NCBI RefSeq assembly: GCF_902635505.1
Contig: NC_045427.1
Span: forward strand, 134,525,960-134,589,959
Source: Sarcophilus harrisii
Lineage: Eukaryota; Chordata; Mammalia; Dasyuromorphia; Dasyuridae
Length of the DNA stretch: 64,000 bases
Reading direction: 5' to 3'
Every line of letters begins with the position of its first letter. Positions within the stretch are counted from its first letter, which is position 1. The position numbers and the translations under genes were made by a program. This document shows positions 23,801 to 36,201 of the stretch, in pieces. A model generated the notes under the pieces. The model was not told the DNA's origin. It was given only the letters and a program-made list of their open reading frames with translations, and did not search any database.

Positions 23801-26462
23801 ATCAACCCTGGAGTCAAGAGGACCCAAGTTCAAATCTGTCCTCAGACACTTAACACTATCTAGCTATGTGGCCCTGGACAAGTCACTTAACCCCAATTGT
23901 CTCAGCAAAAAAAAAAAACTTGCTTTCAAAAAATATTGTCAAAAGTCTAGCTAATACTGGAGAAAGTTATTACCATAAAACTGACTGCTACATGTACATT
24001 TTTAGCCGCAGCAATCCATGAAATATCTAAGGTATAGAAGTTGTCATATGATACTGCTCAACTGGGTGAAATTACAGAAGCCAACTCTCCACTAAACTGT
24101 TTCCTTCCTAAGCCACTGTCATCTAAAACAAGCCACTACATACCTTCTTAAACCTTGGTTTATCTGAAGGGAAAGGATAAAAATCCAAAATTTCAATAGG
24201 TAGAGCATTACCAGTATGTTACTTTCCCTCCCTATCAATGCAGGTCAGTAACACATAAGCCACTTAAGTCTTTAGACTTGCCTGGTGAATCTAAGTTTAA
24301 GTGATTTGCTGAAGTTCAGAGAGAGGATTTGAACCTTGATCTTCCAGACTCTTAGAGACCAGTCCTCTATGAACATGTATACACCACTTCAGTATTAATC
24401 CACATGCATCTTTTCTAGCCAGACTAGTATTCCTTTTCTAAAATCTACCATAGCATGTATTCTAATACTCATTTGATACATTCTTCTCTTTGAATACCTT
24501 CAATAAGCTCCCTTTTAGCCTAGAAAACCAAGTCTCATTCAAGGTGAGCTCTAACCTACCTTACTTCATTTCTCTGCACATATGCAATATAGTTTTTGGC
24601 TTATACTTTAAATGCAATCAGTTTATACTGAAGTTCCTAGGATCTTCAGCTATCTAATCCAAGGCTCTCAATTTCCAAAATGAGAAAACAGGACCAGAAA
24701 AGTTAAGTGGTAATGCAGATATTGAGTGGCTAAGTTGGAATGCAATTCCAGCTTTTCTCAATTCCAACTGTAGGGCCCACCTCTATGGTATCATGCTGCC
24801 TCCATTATTGTATAAGTTCCCATGGGGAGAGGGGTAGGGATATCTAATTTCATCACATTTCCCCAGAGCGGAATACAGCACCTTTGCATATACTTTTCCT
24901 CACTGTTGGCACTCCCTCCATGAAGGTAAAGAGTAATACTTTTATACCTAGATAATCTCTATGATCAAAAACCTGGCTTCTGTGACCAACCTGGCAACAT
25001 TCTCCATCTTAGCTTGGGTGTTCCTTTGCCCTAATCAACAAGCCACTTATTATTAAACACCTAACAACAGCAAGCTGAACACTGCTAGGTGCAATTATAC
25101 AAAGAGAATGTAATGTATATTCCCTCCACTTTGGTCTGTGGAGGGACCCAGAGATAATTTGGGAGAGTAGACAGGGTAATAGCAGCCAGGAAGATCAGGA
25201 ATGGAGTCGTGTACAAGTTAATACTTGAGCTGAACTTTGAAAGATGCTAGGTATGGATTCTAAAAGGTGGGGATGAGGAATGAATGCATTCTAGGCACAG
25301 AGATAGCCATGGGAGTATCTCATGGAAATGGTATGTAATACTGAAAAGATAGGATGGAGTCATTGTTAATGCCTTCTATTCAACCCCAGAGGCCATAAGG
25401 AATCACTAGTTTACTGAAAAGGAAAATAACACCGTCAGAGCTACAATTCAGAAAAATGTCTTTGGCAGTTCTCTGTAAGATAAAACGAAAGAGACCACTG
25501 AGGAGGACACTAGAATAGTCCAGGCCAGAAGTGCTGGAGGCCTAACCCAGGAAAGTTTGTGAAGAGAAGGGGCCAGGCATGAAGATAATTTGGAGAAAAG
25601 GATGTGAAGATTTGGCCACTGATTAGAGGAGGGACAAATGAGAGCACTAACACCAAGTTTCTAGCTTGACTAAGATGGTGGTATCCCCAACAAGCAAGAG
25701 AATCCATGGAAGATCCAGTTGAAACGTTCAGAGGACGCGGGATCACTCATCTGGAGCTGGAAAGAACCTTAGAGGCTGGCTAAATGCCCTTCTCTGGCAG
25801 GTCTGAGAAGCCAAATCCTTCGACTGCACGTCAGACCTCCATTCTGCTGCGGAGTTTTTTTTTTTTTTTCAGAATGTGAAACGTACAGAATGAAATATGT
25901 CGGTTTACAAAGGAAATCATGGGCCCCGAAGTGTAAAGACTGGGGTAAAAAGGTGCGGATGGCAGGAAACATCTGGGAGAGAAGAACTGAGAGTCCAGGA
26001 GGCGGGGTTATGGTGTGAACAATCCGCCCCAAAAGACAAGCGGACCGGGATGCCAGGCGCCCAAGAAGCAGCAGGGGGCTGGAAAGAACCAAGAGCTCGG
26101 GGCTTGGGGCTTAACGAGCCCAGAGGAGCGCTACTTAAAGCTCGACGCGGGCGCCTCGGGGCACGTGGGGGCCGGCTGGGGTTCCGGGCGGGAAAGGGGC
26201 CCGGCCCAAGGAGGGGAATCTCCAAGGCTGGAGGGGGCTCGGGGCTCCGGCTGGTACTCACGTCGTTGCCGTAGGCCTCGGCTGGCAGAGAGAGGGCGTG
26301 CGCCGCCGACAGCAGCTCCCCGGGGCCCTGCGGAGGGAACGAGAGCAAACTACAGGTCAAGGTCCTGCCCCGCTCCATCCCACCCCACAGTCCCCGGCGC
26401 TCGCGCAGAGGAACCGCACTCACCAGCGCATCGAGGCAGCTTCCCCCACTTCCCGCCGCCAT
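20874..26462 (-). CDS. PBDC1: PBDC1, complete, six coding exons
   Basis: Small cytosolic protein of the PBDC1/Ypl225w family; the yeast homologue (Chp1) chaperones newly made eEF1A at the ribosome. Coding exons in transcript order: 26462-26424, 26327-26262, 22958-22899, 22385-22245, 21264-21153, 20995-20874, all GT-AG, summing to 540 nt (179 residues plus TAA). The protein begins MAAGSGGSCLDAL. It contains LSAAHALSLPAEAYGND, IEMVWAMKAMQHAEVYY, SSVDPLFLRLTKVDDQIYSE, KWRPFCMKFNGIVEDFNYG, LLRLDCTQGYSEENTIF and ATRIQFFAIEIARNREGYNR, which match recalled human PBDC1 closely through the conserved domain. The charged C-terminal tail is much shorter than in human (233 aa) and ends KDSTMPR. The gene is intron-containing, so not a retrocopy. 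The start lies in a CpG island. Human PBDC1 is X-linked, so the position beside XPO7 is unexpected. Confidence 0.95.
22124..22198 (-). mobile_element. Marsupial SINE, 5' part
   Basis: AAGTGTCTGAGGCCAGATTTGAAGTC ... TCTATCCACTGTGCCACCTAGCTGCCCC, reverse-oriented and truncated, in PBDC1 intron 4. Confidence 0.8.
22525..22680 (-). mobile_element. MIR-like SINE, degraded
   Basis: TACAGAAGAGGAAACTAAATGATATGTC ... GAATTTGAACTCAAGTCCTTTTC ... TACTGTACCACTGTCTC is a reverse-oriented MIR/SINE body in PBDC1 intron 3. A similar trace lies at 2560-2690. Confidence 0.55.
23773..23918 (+). mobile_element. Marsupial SINE, full length with poly(A)
   Basis: GGCAGCAAGGTGGCACAGTGG at the head, GTTCAAATCTGTCCTCAGAC in the middle, CACTTAACCCCAATTGTCTCAG near the tail and A(12) at the end. 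It is the best-preserved copy in the window and lies in PBDC1 intron 2. Confidence 0.92.
24640..24805 (-). mobile_element. MIR-like SINE, degraded
   Basis: CCAAAATGAGAAAACAGGACCAGAAAAGTTAAGTGG ... GGAATGCAATTCCAGC ... GGTATCATGCTGCC reads as a reverse MIR core in PBDC1 intron 2. Confidence 0.5.
25060..25720. repeat. Old mammalian interspersed repeat
   Basis: TTATTAAACACCTAACAACAGCAAGCTGAACACTGC then internal text such as CTAGAATAGTCCAGGCCAGAAGTGCTGGAGGCC. Related text is seen at 70-870 and 63.1-63.6 kb. The family is not named with confidence. Confidence 0.5.
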
Positions 26463-27060
26463 CGCTTCCCTCTAAGCCCCCTCGCAATTGCCGGTTCCGG
26501 GCAGCCACCGGAAGAAGTTCCTCGCCGGCGAAGGGAAAGCGTGGAAGAAATAGGAAAAGCGGACCGGACGGCCACTGTGACTGCGTCTGCGCACGCGCCA
26601 ACCTCCCCAACACAAGCACAAAATCGAAACGAGAGAAGAAATTGCCCTCGTCGCAGCAGGCGGCACTATTTGGCGCAAGCGCACCGGCGAGACTATCTGG
26701 CGGCACTTGGACTTCGGAGAAAGGGGGCAGTAGAGGTTGGAGTAGGCGGGCCAACCTAGGGCACTTCGGAACCATGGATGAGGAAATACCTGTTCATTGG
26801 CTGGGGCGAGGGGGCGGGGCGGGAAACCCTGCTTTTCAAGACCAAAGTTCAGTGCCCCGGAAGGACTTCTGTCTGAGGCTGCCTCCTAGTTTAGCTGCGC
26901 CTCCTTGCTGCGTCTTCAGCCGGACCAACCGACCCGCCGACCCCTTTAGTACAGCATACCTCCTTCTTCCTCTCCATACACATTTAGTTCTGGAACCAGG
27001 AACGGTGATTGGATTTGCTCCTGGGTGAGGTGCGTCAACCTCCCGCTCCCCCAGCACCGA
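26100..27060. promoter_or_regulatory. PBDC1: CpG island / PBDC1 promoter
   Basis: Dense CpG in an otherwise AT-rich region, spanning PBDC1 exons 1-2 and upstream. Just upstream of the PBDC1 start are ETS-like TTCCGG/CCGGAAG motifs (26490-26520). At 26790-26825 there is an ATTGG (inverted CCAAT) box next to GGGGCGGGGCGGG Sp1-type sites. There is no obvious TATA box, which fits a housekeeping promoter. Long open frames here are composition artefacts. Confidence 0.8.
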
Positions 27061-27362
27061 CTCCTTTCGTTTCCTGCCCCCCTCCCAACCGCCCGTTACT
27101 CCCCCCAGTTAGAGCGTCCGCTGCTTGCGGGCAGGCTTCTTGTGCCCCAGGTGGATCCCAGGGTTTGACACGGCGCTGTTTCGTTTTTAGACTCAAGGCG
27201 TAAAAGGTTGCGTTCAAAACTGCCGATTTTCCCCCAAACCCAAGAGCTTCTGTTGCCAGTATCGCCCCCCTGCTTTGCAGAGAGGAAAACACTGGTGTTT
27301 AGTAGCTTGCCGGTGTCATTTACTACGTTAAATATTTCCCAATTAAATTTATTTATTTGTTT

Positions 27363-27503
27363 ATTTTCCTGAGGCAGTTGGGGTTAAGTGACTTGCCCGG
27401 GGTCACACAGCCAGGAAGTGCTAAGTGTCTGAGGTCACATTTGAACTCGGGTCCTCCTGACTTCGGGGCTGGTGCTCTGTCCACTGCGCCCCCTAGCTGC
27501 CCC
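27363..27503 (-). mobile_element. Marsupial SINE, full length
   Basis: CCTGAGGCAGTTGGGGTTAAGTGACTTGCCCGGGGTCACACAGCC ... CTCTGTCCACTGCGCCCCCTAGCTGCCCC. Close to consensus, just outside the CpG island. Confidence 0.92.
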
Positions 27504-28349
27504 TAAATTTATTTGCTTTTTTAACTTTGAGTTTTATAAATTGAGTTGCAAAATCTCTTCTTCCTCCCTCCCCATCCTTTGAGACGGCAAATCAAGGAAA
27601 ATCTATTTTCATTCTAAACATGTTACAAAAGATAAAAACACCAAGAAAAAAAGTGGAATTCCAAAACATGCTTTAATCGGGAGTGTAAAGAATCTTCTAT
27701 TAAATCTCAGGAGGCCCAACATTAACTATATGACCCGCAAATATAATCGTAAATCATGTAACCTGTCAGTTTGTAAAGTGGTAATACTTCACGGTTCTGT
27801 GAAGAAAGTGATTTTTAAATGTGCCAGATGAATATGAGCTGTTACTACAACTCTCCCAAAGATGTATATTTCCCTGATAATCCTTAGCTCTTTGCTCCAT
27901 CGTTATTTCCCCTCTGATCTTTTCCTTCAGGGTTTTAAGATGATTCCTTGAGTTTTCCGACACCCAAGTTTCCTCAGAGATTAACTGCTTCCAGCATTTG
28001 GGAGTGGGGTGGGGTGAGGAAGGGGTGTCATCAGTTGTTGGTTGAACTTATTCTTATTTAATATTCCAAATCTTTAAGAAAATGACGTTTTTATTTAGCT
28101 CAGAGTCCAAAGCTCTCATCTGCTGAGTTAAAAATTAGAACCTTATACTTTGTCTAGTACAGCACCAAGCAGCTCTACTTCCCATACACATCCAACACAT
28201 TATCAACACGATCTTCTCTGACCTCCTGAGTTCAATAACCAGATAGACATATTTGATACCTCAAATGGAAATTTCCCTGAAAACCACAAAATCTTTTAGA
28301 CTTTGGATAAATTCAGACAAATTTGGACATTGAGAAGAGAAGGAGCCTT
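27504..28349. other. AT-rich intergenic DNA
   Basis: No gene, RNA or clear repeat recognised. Only short open frames without similarity to known proteins. Confidence 0.5.
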
Positions 28350-28450
28350 ACTATACGGGGATTAAAATTATCCAAACTACAATGAAAGAGACTTGAGGCA
28401 GAGTTCTGGACACACAGTATTATTAAAAGGGTATTGAGCCAGGCTTAAAA
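28350..28450 (-). mobile_element. Possible LTR end, related to the two solo LTRs downstream
   Basis: The plus strand reads GGGGATTAAAATTATCC ... AGAGACTTGAGGCAGAG ... TATTATTAAAAGGGTATTGAGCC. This parallels the R/U5 end of the LTR at 39699 (GGGGATTTAAATTGTCC ... AGAGACTGAGGTAG ... TTTTATTAAAAGAATTAATGG). The rest of the element to the right is not recognisable. Old fossil. Confidence 0.4.
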
Positions 28451-29755
28451 GTTGCAATATTTTTCATTCAAGAGCAAATTTCATACTAGAAAAGTTGGCT
28501 GAGGAGAATTTTATGTCAGCCTATTCCAAAAGTCATTCCCCAGAAGCCTTTCCCCATAAGAACTACACTCGTAGTTTATGGCTGTCAACCCCACCCTGGT
28601 AACTGACATCAAAGGATTCCTTGATGATCACAATCTGGAAACAGATTAATATAATAATATAAAATATATCCCATGAGTTCTAACAGCAAGTTGCAATAAT
28701 CGTAGCTTCCTAGCTTTAGGTGACTTCAGCTATTAAGGATCACATATCCTTGATGTAGATGAAAAAAGTTCATAGCCTATAATTGTATGTTTTTAATATG
28801 AGCCATATATTCTCAAGTCAACTCTAAAGAAACTTCTTCCTTAGATTTGTGTCTCAGGTGCCAAGACTTAACACAAACAATATTAAATAGAGGTACAAGA
28901 CACAATTCTTCTGAAACTTGAGAGAATTTTAATTGTTGCATCATGATAGACTGAACTGGAAAATTAGTCTTTGTCTCTTAATATTATTAGACATTTCATA
29001 CAATGTTACACATAAAATTCTTAATCCAATTTTGAAAATTGTGTCATATTTTTAACTGACATCTCCTATTAATCATATTTTCACAATAAAAGAATGTTAC
29101 AGGGTGATTTTTTATTAACTAGATAACTTACCAGTTATAAGGCTTGACAGTCTCTATTATCTGATTCAAATAAGAATTCAAAATAATCCCTCACTATATT
29201 AGCATTTATTATTACTTAAAAATCACCAATAGGATTCATATTCTTTTATATCTGTCCTTATCAATGCAGTTTGCTATGTGAAGAGAAATGCAAAAATATA
29301 GCCGTATTCTGTTTGATTTCAGATATAAGTAATACCAATTGTATGACTCGATATCATAGCCACTTTCAAAATTAATTAGGTAAGAAATTTTCCTTTTTAC
29401 TAAGATGGGGATAAGCTCAAGAGAATGCTACCTTCACCTTTGCAAGGTCATTCTCTCAACTTGCCCAAGAACATTCTCCTGTGGGTAGGCCTCAAACAGG
29501 GACACACGGCATTTCCCTTGAATGATGAACCAGCAGTCTTAAAACACTTACACCTGGATTCAAAACTAACTAACAGATTAACAGTAAACTGAAGTTCCAA
29601 GAGACTTCCTCAGGCAGCAAAATGTCACTAATTACAGCTCAGAACTAGATAATTGTTATTTTTCTCATATATTAGCCTCAAAATCTTATCTAGAATTTTT
29701 CAACTATGCACAAATCTCATCTATTTACAAATCTCATCCCTCTTCTCCTTCCTAA
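28451..29755. other. AT-rich intergenic DNA
   Basis: No coding or RNA feature recognised. Possible remnants of the LTR element to its left cannot be separated from background. Confidence 0.4.
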
Positions 29756-29756
29756 C

Positions 29757-29831
29757 CCCTCCCTCTCTCTCTGTCTCTGTCTTTGTCTCTCTCTCTCTCT
29801 CTGTCTCTCTCTCTCTCTCTCTCTGTCTCTG

Positions 29832-29900
<69 letters not shown>

Positions 29901-29927
29901 GTCTCTGTCTCTGTCTCTCTCTCCCCC
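29757..29927. repeat. (TCTCTG/TCTC)n polypyrimidine satellite, about 170 bp
   Basis: Almost pure CT with interspersed G: mixtures of TCTCTC and TCTCTG units with no strict higher-order period. It generates spurious Ser/Leu-rich and Arg/Glu-rich open frames on the two strands. Confidence 0.95.
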
Positions 29928-30819
29928 AAAAGTAGAATATCACCATTTCCAGAATACAATGGGGTAAAGCATGAGAATGAAATTCACCCAGCAGAGTCCA
30001 TGTAAACAAGTGGAACATATCTGGGCACAATTTTAAGGACTAACTTGGATTCAGTACTAATCTTCTGTAAGTACCTAACAGATAGACACCATTGGTTTTG
30101 ACTTGAAAGACAAGCTAATTAAAAGCTACACAGGTCAAACACATGGCTATCCATTAAGTTGCCATTGGTGGTATCTGGAGTAACCACTCTTAATTCTCTT
30201 ATCCCTTGTTTGCCACAATGACACAAAAATTCCAACCATGAATTTAAAAAGTATACTTGGCAAAGAGTAGCTTGCCTTCCTTAGTCATCCAGACCTAAAA
30301 GACATGATGCTACTGTTTTTACTTCCTCACCACAAGTTGATACACAATAAATAGTTCAAAATAGTAACACTAAAAGATATAATTACCTGAGTTTCCAAAT
30401 GATCCCAAATGACCCCCACTTAACTATTCAAAAGTTTTAAGTTTTTCACTTTGGGTGGGAAAGGCTTCAGCTCCTCAAATGGCAATGTTATCAAGTTTCA
30501 CAATACCCTGTCAGCCAGGCAAGGAACCTCATGGATAAAGATCTCCTAAGAGGACTTCATCATGCTTTTCTCCCATCAGTAATTTACTATTTTCTAGTTT
30601 TAAAAAATGTGCATACTAATGATCATAACATTTATAATGTAATAACAGTATTTAGATTAAAAAGAAGAAGAAACATATTTCCTTAAGCAACATTATCCCT
30701 TCTTCAACTTAAGTTTTCTAGTAAATTGCTTTTTGATTTTGTTTGTTGAGGCAATTGGGGTTAAGTGACTCAGAAAACTGAAGTATCCGAGGGTATTTCT
30801 AAAATATTAACTCACCTAA

Positions 30820-31829
30820 GAATACCAGCTATGCCCCAATTGATAAATGGCCGAAGGATAAGAACAATTTTCAGACAAATTAAAGACATTTCTAGTCATT
30901 TTTTAAAAATGCTCTAAATCATTATTGATTAGAAAAATGCATGAGATACCATTTCACACTTCTCAGATTGGCCAGGCTAGCGGAAAAGATAAGTGTTGGA
31001 GATATGGGAAAACTGGGGCACTAATACATTGTTGGTGGAGTTTGTGAAATGATCCAACCATTTTGGAGAACAATTTGGAGCTACGCTCAAAGGACTATCA
31101 AACTATGCATTATCCTTTAATCCAGCAGTATCTCTACTATTCTGTATATAAATATATAATGTATATAAAGGAGGGAAAAGGACCGACATGTACAAAAACA
31201 TTTGTAGCAACCTTTTTTATAGTGGCAAGAAATTGGAAATTGAGTGGATACCCAGCAGTTGGGGAATAACTGAATAAGTTATGGTATATGAATGTAATGG
31301 AATATTATTCTATAAGAAATGATAAGCAGGCTGATTTCAGAAAAGCCTGGAAAGACTTATACAAGTCTTTGATGCTGATGATGCTGAATGAAATGAACAG
31401 AATCAAGAGAACATTATACACAGCCACAAGAAGATTTTGTGGTGATCAACTCTGATGGACTTGGCTCTTTTCAACAGGGAGGTGATTTAAGCCACTTTCA
31501 ACAGATTTGTGATGGAAGCTGTCACCTGCATCCAGAGAGAGAACTATAGAGACTGAATCACCTTTTTTGTTGTTTTGCTTGTTTGTTTTTTTCCTTTCTC
31601 ATTTTTTCCCCTTTGATCTGATTATTCTTGTACAGCATGACGAATATGGAAATATGTTCAGAAGAATGGCACATGTTTAACCAACATCAGACTATTTGCT
31701 GTCTTGTGGGAGGGGGAAGGGAAAGAGGAGAGGGAGAAAATTTTGGAACATAAGATTTTGCAAAGGTGAAAGTTGAAAACTATCTTTGCATGTATTTGGA
31801 AAAATAAAATACTATTAAAAATTTTTTAA
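30820..31829 (+). mobile_element. LINE-1, 5'-truncated 3' end
   Basis: Begins in the ORF2 C-terminal region (CCCCAATTGATAAATGGCC ... CACTAATACATTGTTGGTGGAG). It runs through the ORF2 end (short frames with FVATFFIVARNWKLSGYPAV) and the 3' UTR with its G-rich patch near 31708-31735, and ends AAATAAAATACTATTAAAAA. Coding parts are broken. Metatherian L1 family. Confidence 0.9.
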
Positions 31830-31837
31830 AGAAAAAA

Positions 31838-31934
31838 CTATCTGAGGCTAGATTTGAACTCAAGTCTTCTTGAATGCAAGTCCTCCTGACTTCAGGGAAT
31901 GTACTCTATCCACTATACCATCTAGCGGCCCCCC
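31838..31934 (-). mobile_element. Marsupial SINE, partial
   Basis: CTGAGGCTAGATTTGAACTC ... CCTCCTGACTTCAGGG ... CTATCCACTATACCATCTAGCGGCC. It abuts the L1 3' end to its left. Confidence 0.8.
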
Positions 31935-32727
31935 TTTTTGATCCTTACTGTTTATAAATGCACAGTTCATACCAATTTCTTTAAGGACTTTTGGGCAGTT
32001 AGAATTAGTTAAAATCATATAGTTTTTATAAGTGCATAATAGAATACAACACAAGATCTCCATTGTAGGATGTCACAGATTTTAATAAGCAGGATGCTTG
32101 GAAGAAGAAATTGTCCATTTCCTTCACAAAGTTAATTTCTTTTATGCTGGAAAATCGTTCATTTAGCTATTTAGGCAATGCCCAAGAGGACAGGCCAAAG
32201 CCTAACTATATTGCACCAGAATGTCACAGATATTAAGAGGTTCTTCGCTATTCTCATAATCATGTTACTGTTGTTACTCTATTATTCACTTTTATTGAAA
32301 CACTGAATAGTGTTCTCAAAGGAAACATCTATTTTGGTGCTTATTTATTGTAAATGATCTTGATTGCCTGTTTTTATTTTGTTTTGTTTTTACAAAGTTT
32401 TGATAGTTTCTAAAACTGTATTTTCCCTATTAGGAATTTTATGTTTGATTCTCATCAAAAGAGAAGCTTATTTCCTAATAATTATAAATTAACCGAAATC
32501 CATATTGCACTAATTTAACTTTGAATTCACCCAAATGAAACATAGTTCAATAATTTAAAAATCTTAACTTCCTGCAAAGGCCATTAACTGCCAAGGTTTC
32601 AAATTTTGGGACCCAGTAGCATCAATATTCCCATGCTTTAATACATATTTGACAATGATTTGAATTAGAATGAAACTTTTATTTATACTAGAATATCTTG
32701 ATTTAACCTTTCTATTTTTATTATTAT
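31935..32727. other. AT-rich intergenic DNA
   Basis: No supported feature. Confidence 0.5.
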
Positions 32728-33420
32728 TATAGCTTTTTATTTACAAAACATATGAGTGGGTAATTTTTCAACACTGATCCTTGCAAAACCTTCTGTTCCA
32801 AATTTTCCCCTCCTTCCCCTCACTCCCTCCCCTAGATAGCAGGTAGTCCAATACATATTACATATATTAAAATATATGTTAAATCCAATATATGTATACA
32901 TATTTATACAGTTATCTTGCTGCACAAGAAAAATCAGATCTAGAAAGAAAAAAGCCTAAGAAGGAAAATAAAAATACAAGCAAACAATAACAGAAAGAGT
33001 AAAAATGCTATGTTGTGGTCCACACTCATTTCCCATAGTCCTCTCTCTGAGTGTAAATGACTCTCTTCATTACTGAACAATTAGAACTAGTTTGAATCAT
33101 CTCATTGTTGAAGAGAACCATGTCCATCAGAATTGATTATCGTATAAGTCTTGTTGTTGTGTATAATGATCTCCTGGTTTTGCTCATATCACTTAATCAG
33201 TTCATGTAAGTCTCTCCAGGCCTCTCTGAAATCATCCTGTTGGTCATTTTTTACAGAACAATAATATTCCATAACATTCATATACCATAATTTATTCAGC
33301 CATTCTCTAGTTGATGGGCATCCATTCAGTTTCCAGCCTCTGGCCATTACAAAAAAGACTGCCACAAATATTTTTACATATGTGGGTCCCTTTCCCTCCT
33401 TTAAGATCTCTTTGGGATAA
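32728..33420 (-). mobile_element. LINE-1 3' end
   Basis: The plus strand shows the reverse complement of the L1 3' UTR: GGTAATTTTTCAACACTGATCC, a C-rich patch at 32810-32835 and TCATGTAAGTCTCTCCAGGCC. It continues to the ORF2 end (TTTATTCAGCCATTCTCTAGTTGATGGGCATCC). It stops in the ORF2 C-terminal region. Confidence 0.9.
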
Positions 33421-33954
33421 AAACTTTCTATTTTTATTAAAACATAGTTTTGACTTCATATAGAGTTAACGGAAATTGCTTTACTTTATCTGATAGATAT
33501 AGTTTTCTGAAGGGCTCAGAGTATGACTTTTTCTCTATTTCCTTTTAAATCACTCAAAAAAATGTTTGTTTTTTCTTAATTTATATTATAAGATCATTTA
33601 GTAGAGACTCCAAATCACTTTGGTTTTATGATTTTATGATTTATCAGCTTACAAATGATAAGAATTTCTTTTATATTGGAAGCTTCCTCATTTCATCAAA
33701 TAAAATATTTGTCTTGAAATAATTTGCAAGTTCTGCTTTTCCCTCTCAAAGAGGTTTCAGTATTTTATAAGTCATATGTTCATTTTAATTCAATCTTTTG
33801 TAATCTGAGCATCCTTTATAAGATGTGTATACACTTAATTTATACCTATATCTTTTCTTTTTGTATTTTTGTTTAATTCTATCTTCAATAATTCTTCCCC
33901 TAATTTATTATGGCTTTATTTATACAACTTGCACTTATTTTCTTTTTTCCCTCA

Positions 33955-34850
33955 ATAGTATTTTATTTTTCCAATTTACGTGAAAAAATAGTTTTCATTA
34001 TTCATTTTTGTAAGATTTTGAGTTCTTAACGTTTTTCTCCCTCCCTTCCTTATCTCTTCCATCCCCAAGACAGTGAGCACTCTGATATAAGTTATACATA
34101 TACGTTCATTTTAAATATTTCTATAACTTAGTATGTTGTGAAAGAAAAATTAGAACAAAAAACTATGAGAAAGAAAAAGCAAACAAAGAAAAAAGCTGAA
34201 AATACTATGCTTCAATCTACAGTCTCCATAGTTTGTTCTATGGATGCAGATGGCATTTTTTTGTCTTAGAATTGTCTTGGATCACTGTGTTGCTGAGAAG
34301 AGCTAAGCCTATCAGAGTTGATCATCACATTATCATGCTTTTATGGTGTAAAATGTTCTCTTAGTTGTACTCATGTCACTCAGAATCAGTTCATGTAAGT
34401 CTTTTCTGAAATCAGCCTGCTTATTATTTCTTATAGAACAATAATATTCTATTACATTCAGATACCACAACCTATTTAACCATTCCCCAATTGATGGGCA
34501 TCCACTCAATTTTCAATTCCTTGCTACCACAAAAAGAACTGCTACATATATTTTTGTACATTTGGGAACTTTTATAATCTCTTTGGGATATAAGTCCAGT
34601 AGGAACACTGCTGGATCAAAGAGTATATGAAGTTTTATAGGCCTTTGGGCATAGTTCCAAATTGTTCTCTAGAATGGCTGGATCAGTTCACAATTCTACC
34701 AACGATGCATTAGTGTCCCTGTTTTTCCACCTCCCCGCATTTATCATTATCTTTTCCTGTCATCTTAGCCAGTCTGAGAAGTGTCAAGTGGTAGCTTATG
34801 AACTTGTTTTCACTAAACAACTGTTTTCAACACAAATTTTACTGTTTTAA
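33955..34850 (-). mobile_element. LINE-1 3' end
   Basis: Reverse-oriented 3' UTR (ATTTTTCCAATTTACG..., C-rich patch near 34040) followed by the ORF2 C-terminal region (CATTCCCCAATTGATGGGCATCC, TCTCTAGAATGGCTGGATCAGTTCACAATTC). Less truncated than the copy at 32.7 kb. Confidence 0.9.
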
Positions 34851-36070
34851 TTTACCTAAACAACTATTTTAAATCACTAGTACCATTAAATCGCACCTTC
34901 AGTTGCTTTGCCATTTCAAAATAAGCTTTTCCTTTTTTGGGAGCATTTTTGGATTCACTTTCAATCAGAAGTCCCAATTAGGATTTAGTACACTCAGGTT
35001 GGCTGTTTTAAGGTAATAAACTACAGAATGGTAAATGAATTCTGATTCTACCCACTTTAATTCTCTTATGAAAATGGTCTAAATTTTCTTATTCTGCCTA
35101 CCAATAAAAATTTCTTCCTATGACAAACATCCCAATTTTAAGTATAGTTTTTAAGTATACTATTATTCTGTACTAAAATTAAAACCAATTTCATAGATTG
35201 ATACCCTGACTTAGAGGTTAGCTAACTGAAGTTTCTTAAGCCTAAGTGAATGTTTTTAAATTCTAAGTTGTAAAATTATTTAAACTTACAAGAGTTTTAA
35301 CCTAATTTCTCTTATACTATTTCCCACGTTTTTATTTTAAACATTTCTCTGTATTCCTATTTCATTGAAGCTCTTCTGAATATATCTAATAATTAATAAG
35401 ACAGTTCTTAAAATTAAAACTTCAGCTTCAAATAAATCCCTAATCATTTTAAAAGTCCCATTAAGGAACATCTGATATGTGATTTTTTTTAATTGTTGTT
35501 GTTTTCATTAAATTTTACTGAATCTGCTAGTACCCCATAAACTCATCAAAATGCTTTATAAAGCCATTCAGGTTATAATCTAAAAATGAAAGAAATTTGA
35601 TTATTATTTTTTCACAAATTTGATTTCCAATCGATTTTTAATTAGTCTGTATATGTCTTTCATCTCAGCAATCTCCAATATGGACAGTGTTGGAAACGGG
35701 TGGGGGGAGGGGAGACAGATTTGCCTTTTTTAAGGCTTTTATTTTTGAAAATTTACTTTTTTTTTTTTTATTTTTTTTACATTTTGTTTCTTTTGGTTGA
35801 TCATGCCAAAATAAAAGACATAATTAGCACCTATTAGCTTGGTGTTTTAACTTGGATTATAATGCACAAAGCACAAATGGTATAGCAGATAAAAGAGACA
35901 CTAATTTCCCATTCTCTTAAAAGATTTTCCTGATTGTATAAGTTCTTTTTTGTCTGAAATAAAGAACCCACTATTCCTAAACTTAGTTTCATCATTTACA
36001 AAATGAACACACATAGAACATATGATATTAAATCAGGCCTGAAATTCTAAGTTTTAGAAATCAAGATATA
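34851..36070. other. AT-rich intergenic DNA
   Basis: No gene or recognised repeat apart from homopolymer T tracts near 35758-35780. Confidence 0.5.
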
Positions 36071-36201
36071 CTTGTTTCCTCTGTCTTATAGTTGAGTGCT
36101 GCTATCAAACTAAGATAATTCTTCCGTTTCCTAATAATGTTAATGCTTTTAGAATTTTATCAATTAAAAAATGTAATCTTCTTTGGTCTAATTTGCCAAT
36201 T
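36071..36201 (+). repeat. Left arm of a 131-bp inverted repeat
   Basis: Starts CTTGTTTCCTCTGTC and ends GTCTAATTTGCCAATT. It equals the reverse complement of 39106-39236 at 130 of 131 positions (one G/C difference at 36098) by direct comparison. Homology stops abruptly at both ends. It matches no repeat family I know. Confidence 0.97.

Noticed and set aside
25917-26462. 181-codon minus-strand open frame as one exon
   Set aside because: Only two pieces of it (26462-26424 and 26327-26262) are PBDC1 coding sequence; the rest reads through introns.
26015-27028. 337-codon plus-strand open frame across the CpG island
   Set aside because: It overlaps PBDC1 exons and promoter on the other strand, is low in stop codons because of GC content, and looks like no known protein.
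29653-30030. Ser/Leu-rich and Arg/Glu-rich open frames
   Set aside because: Translations of a CT satellite in several frames on both strands.
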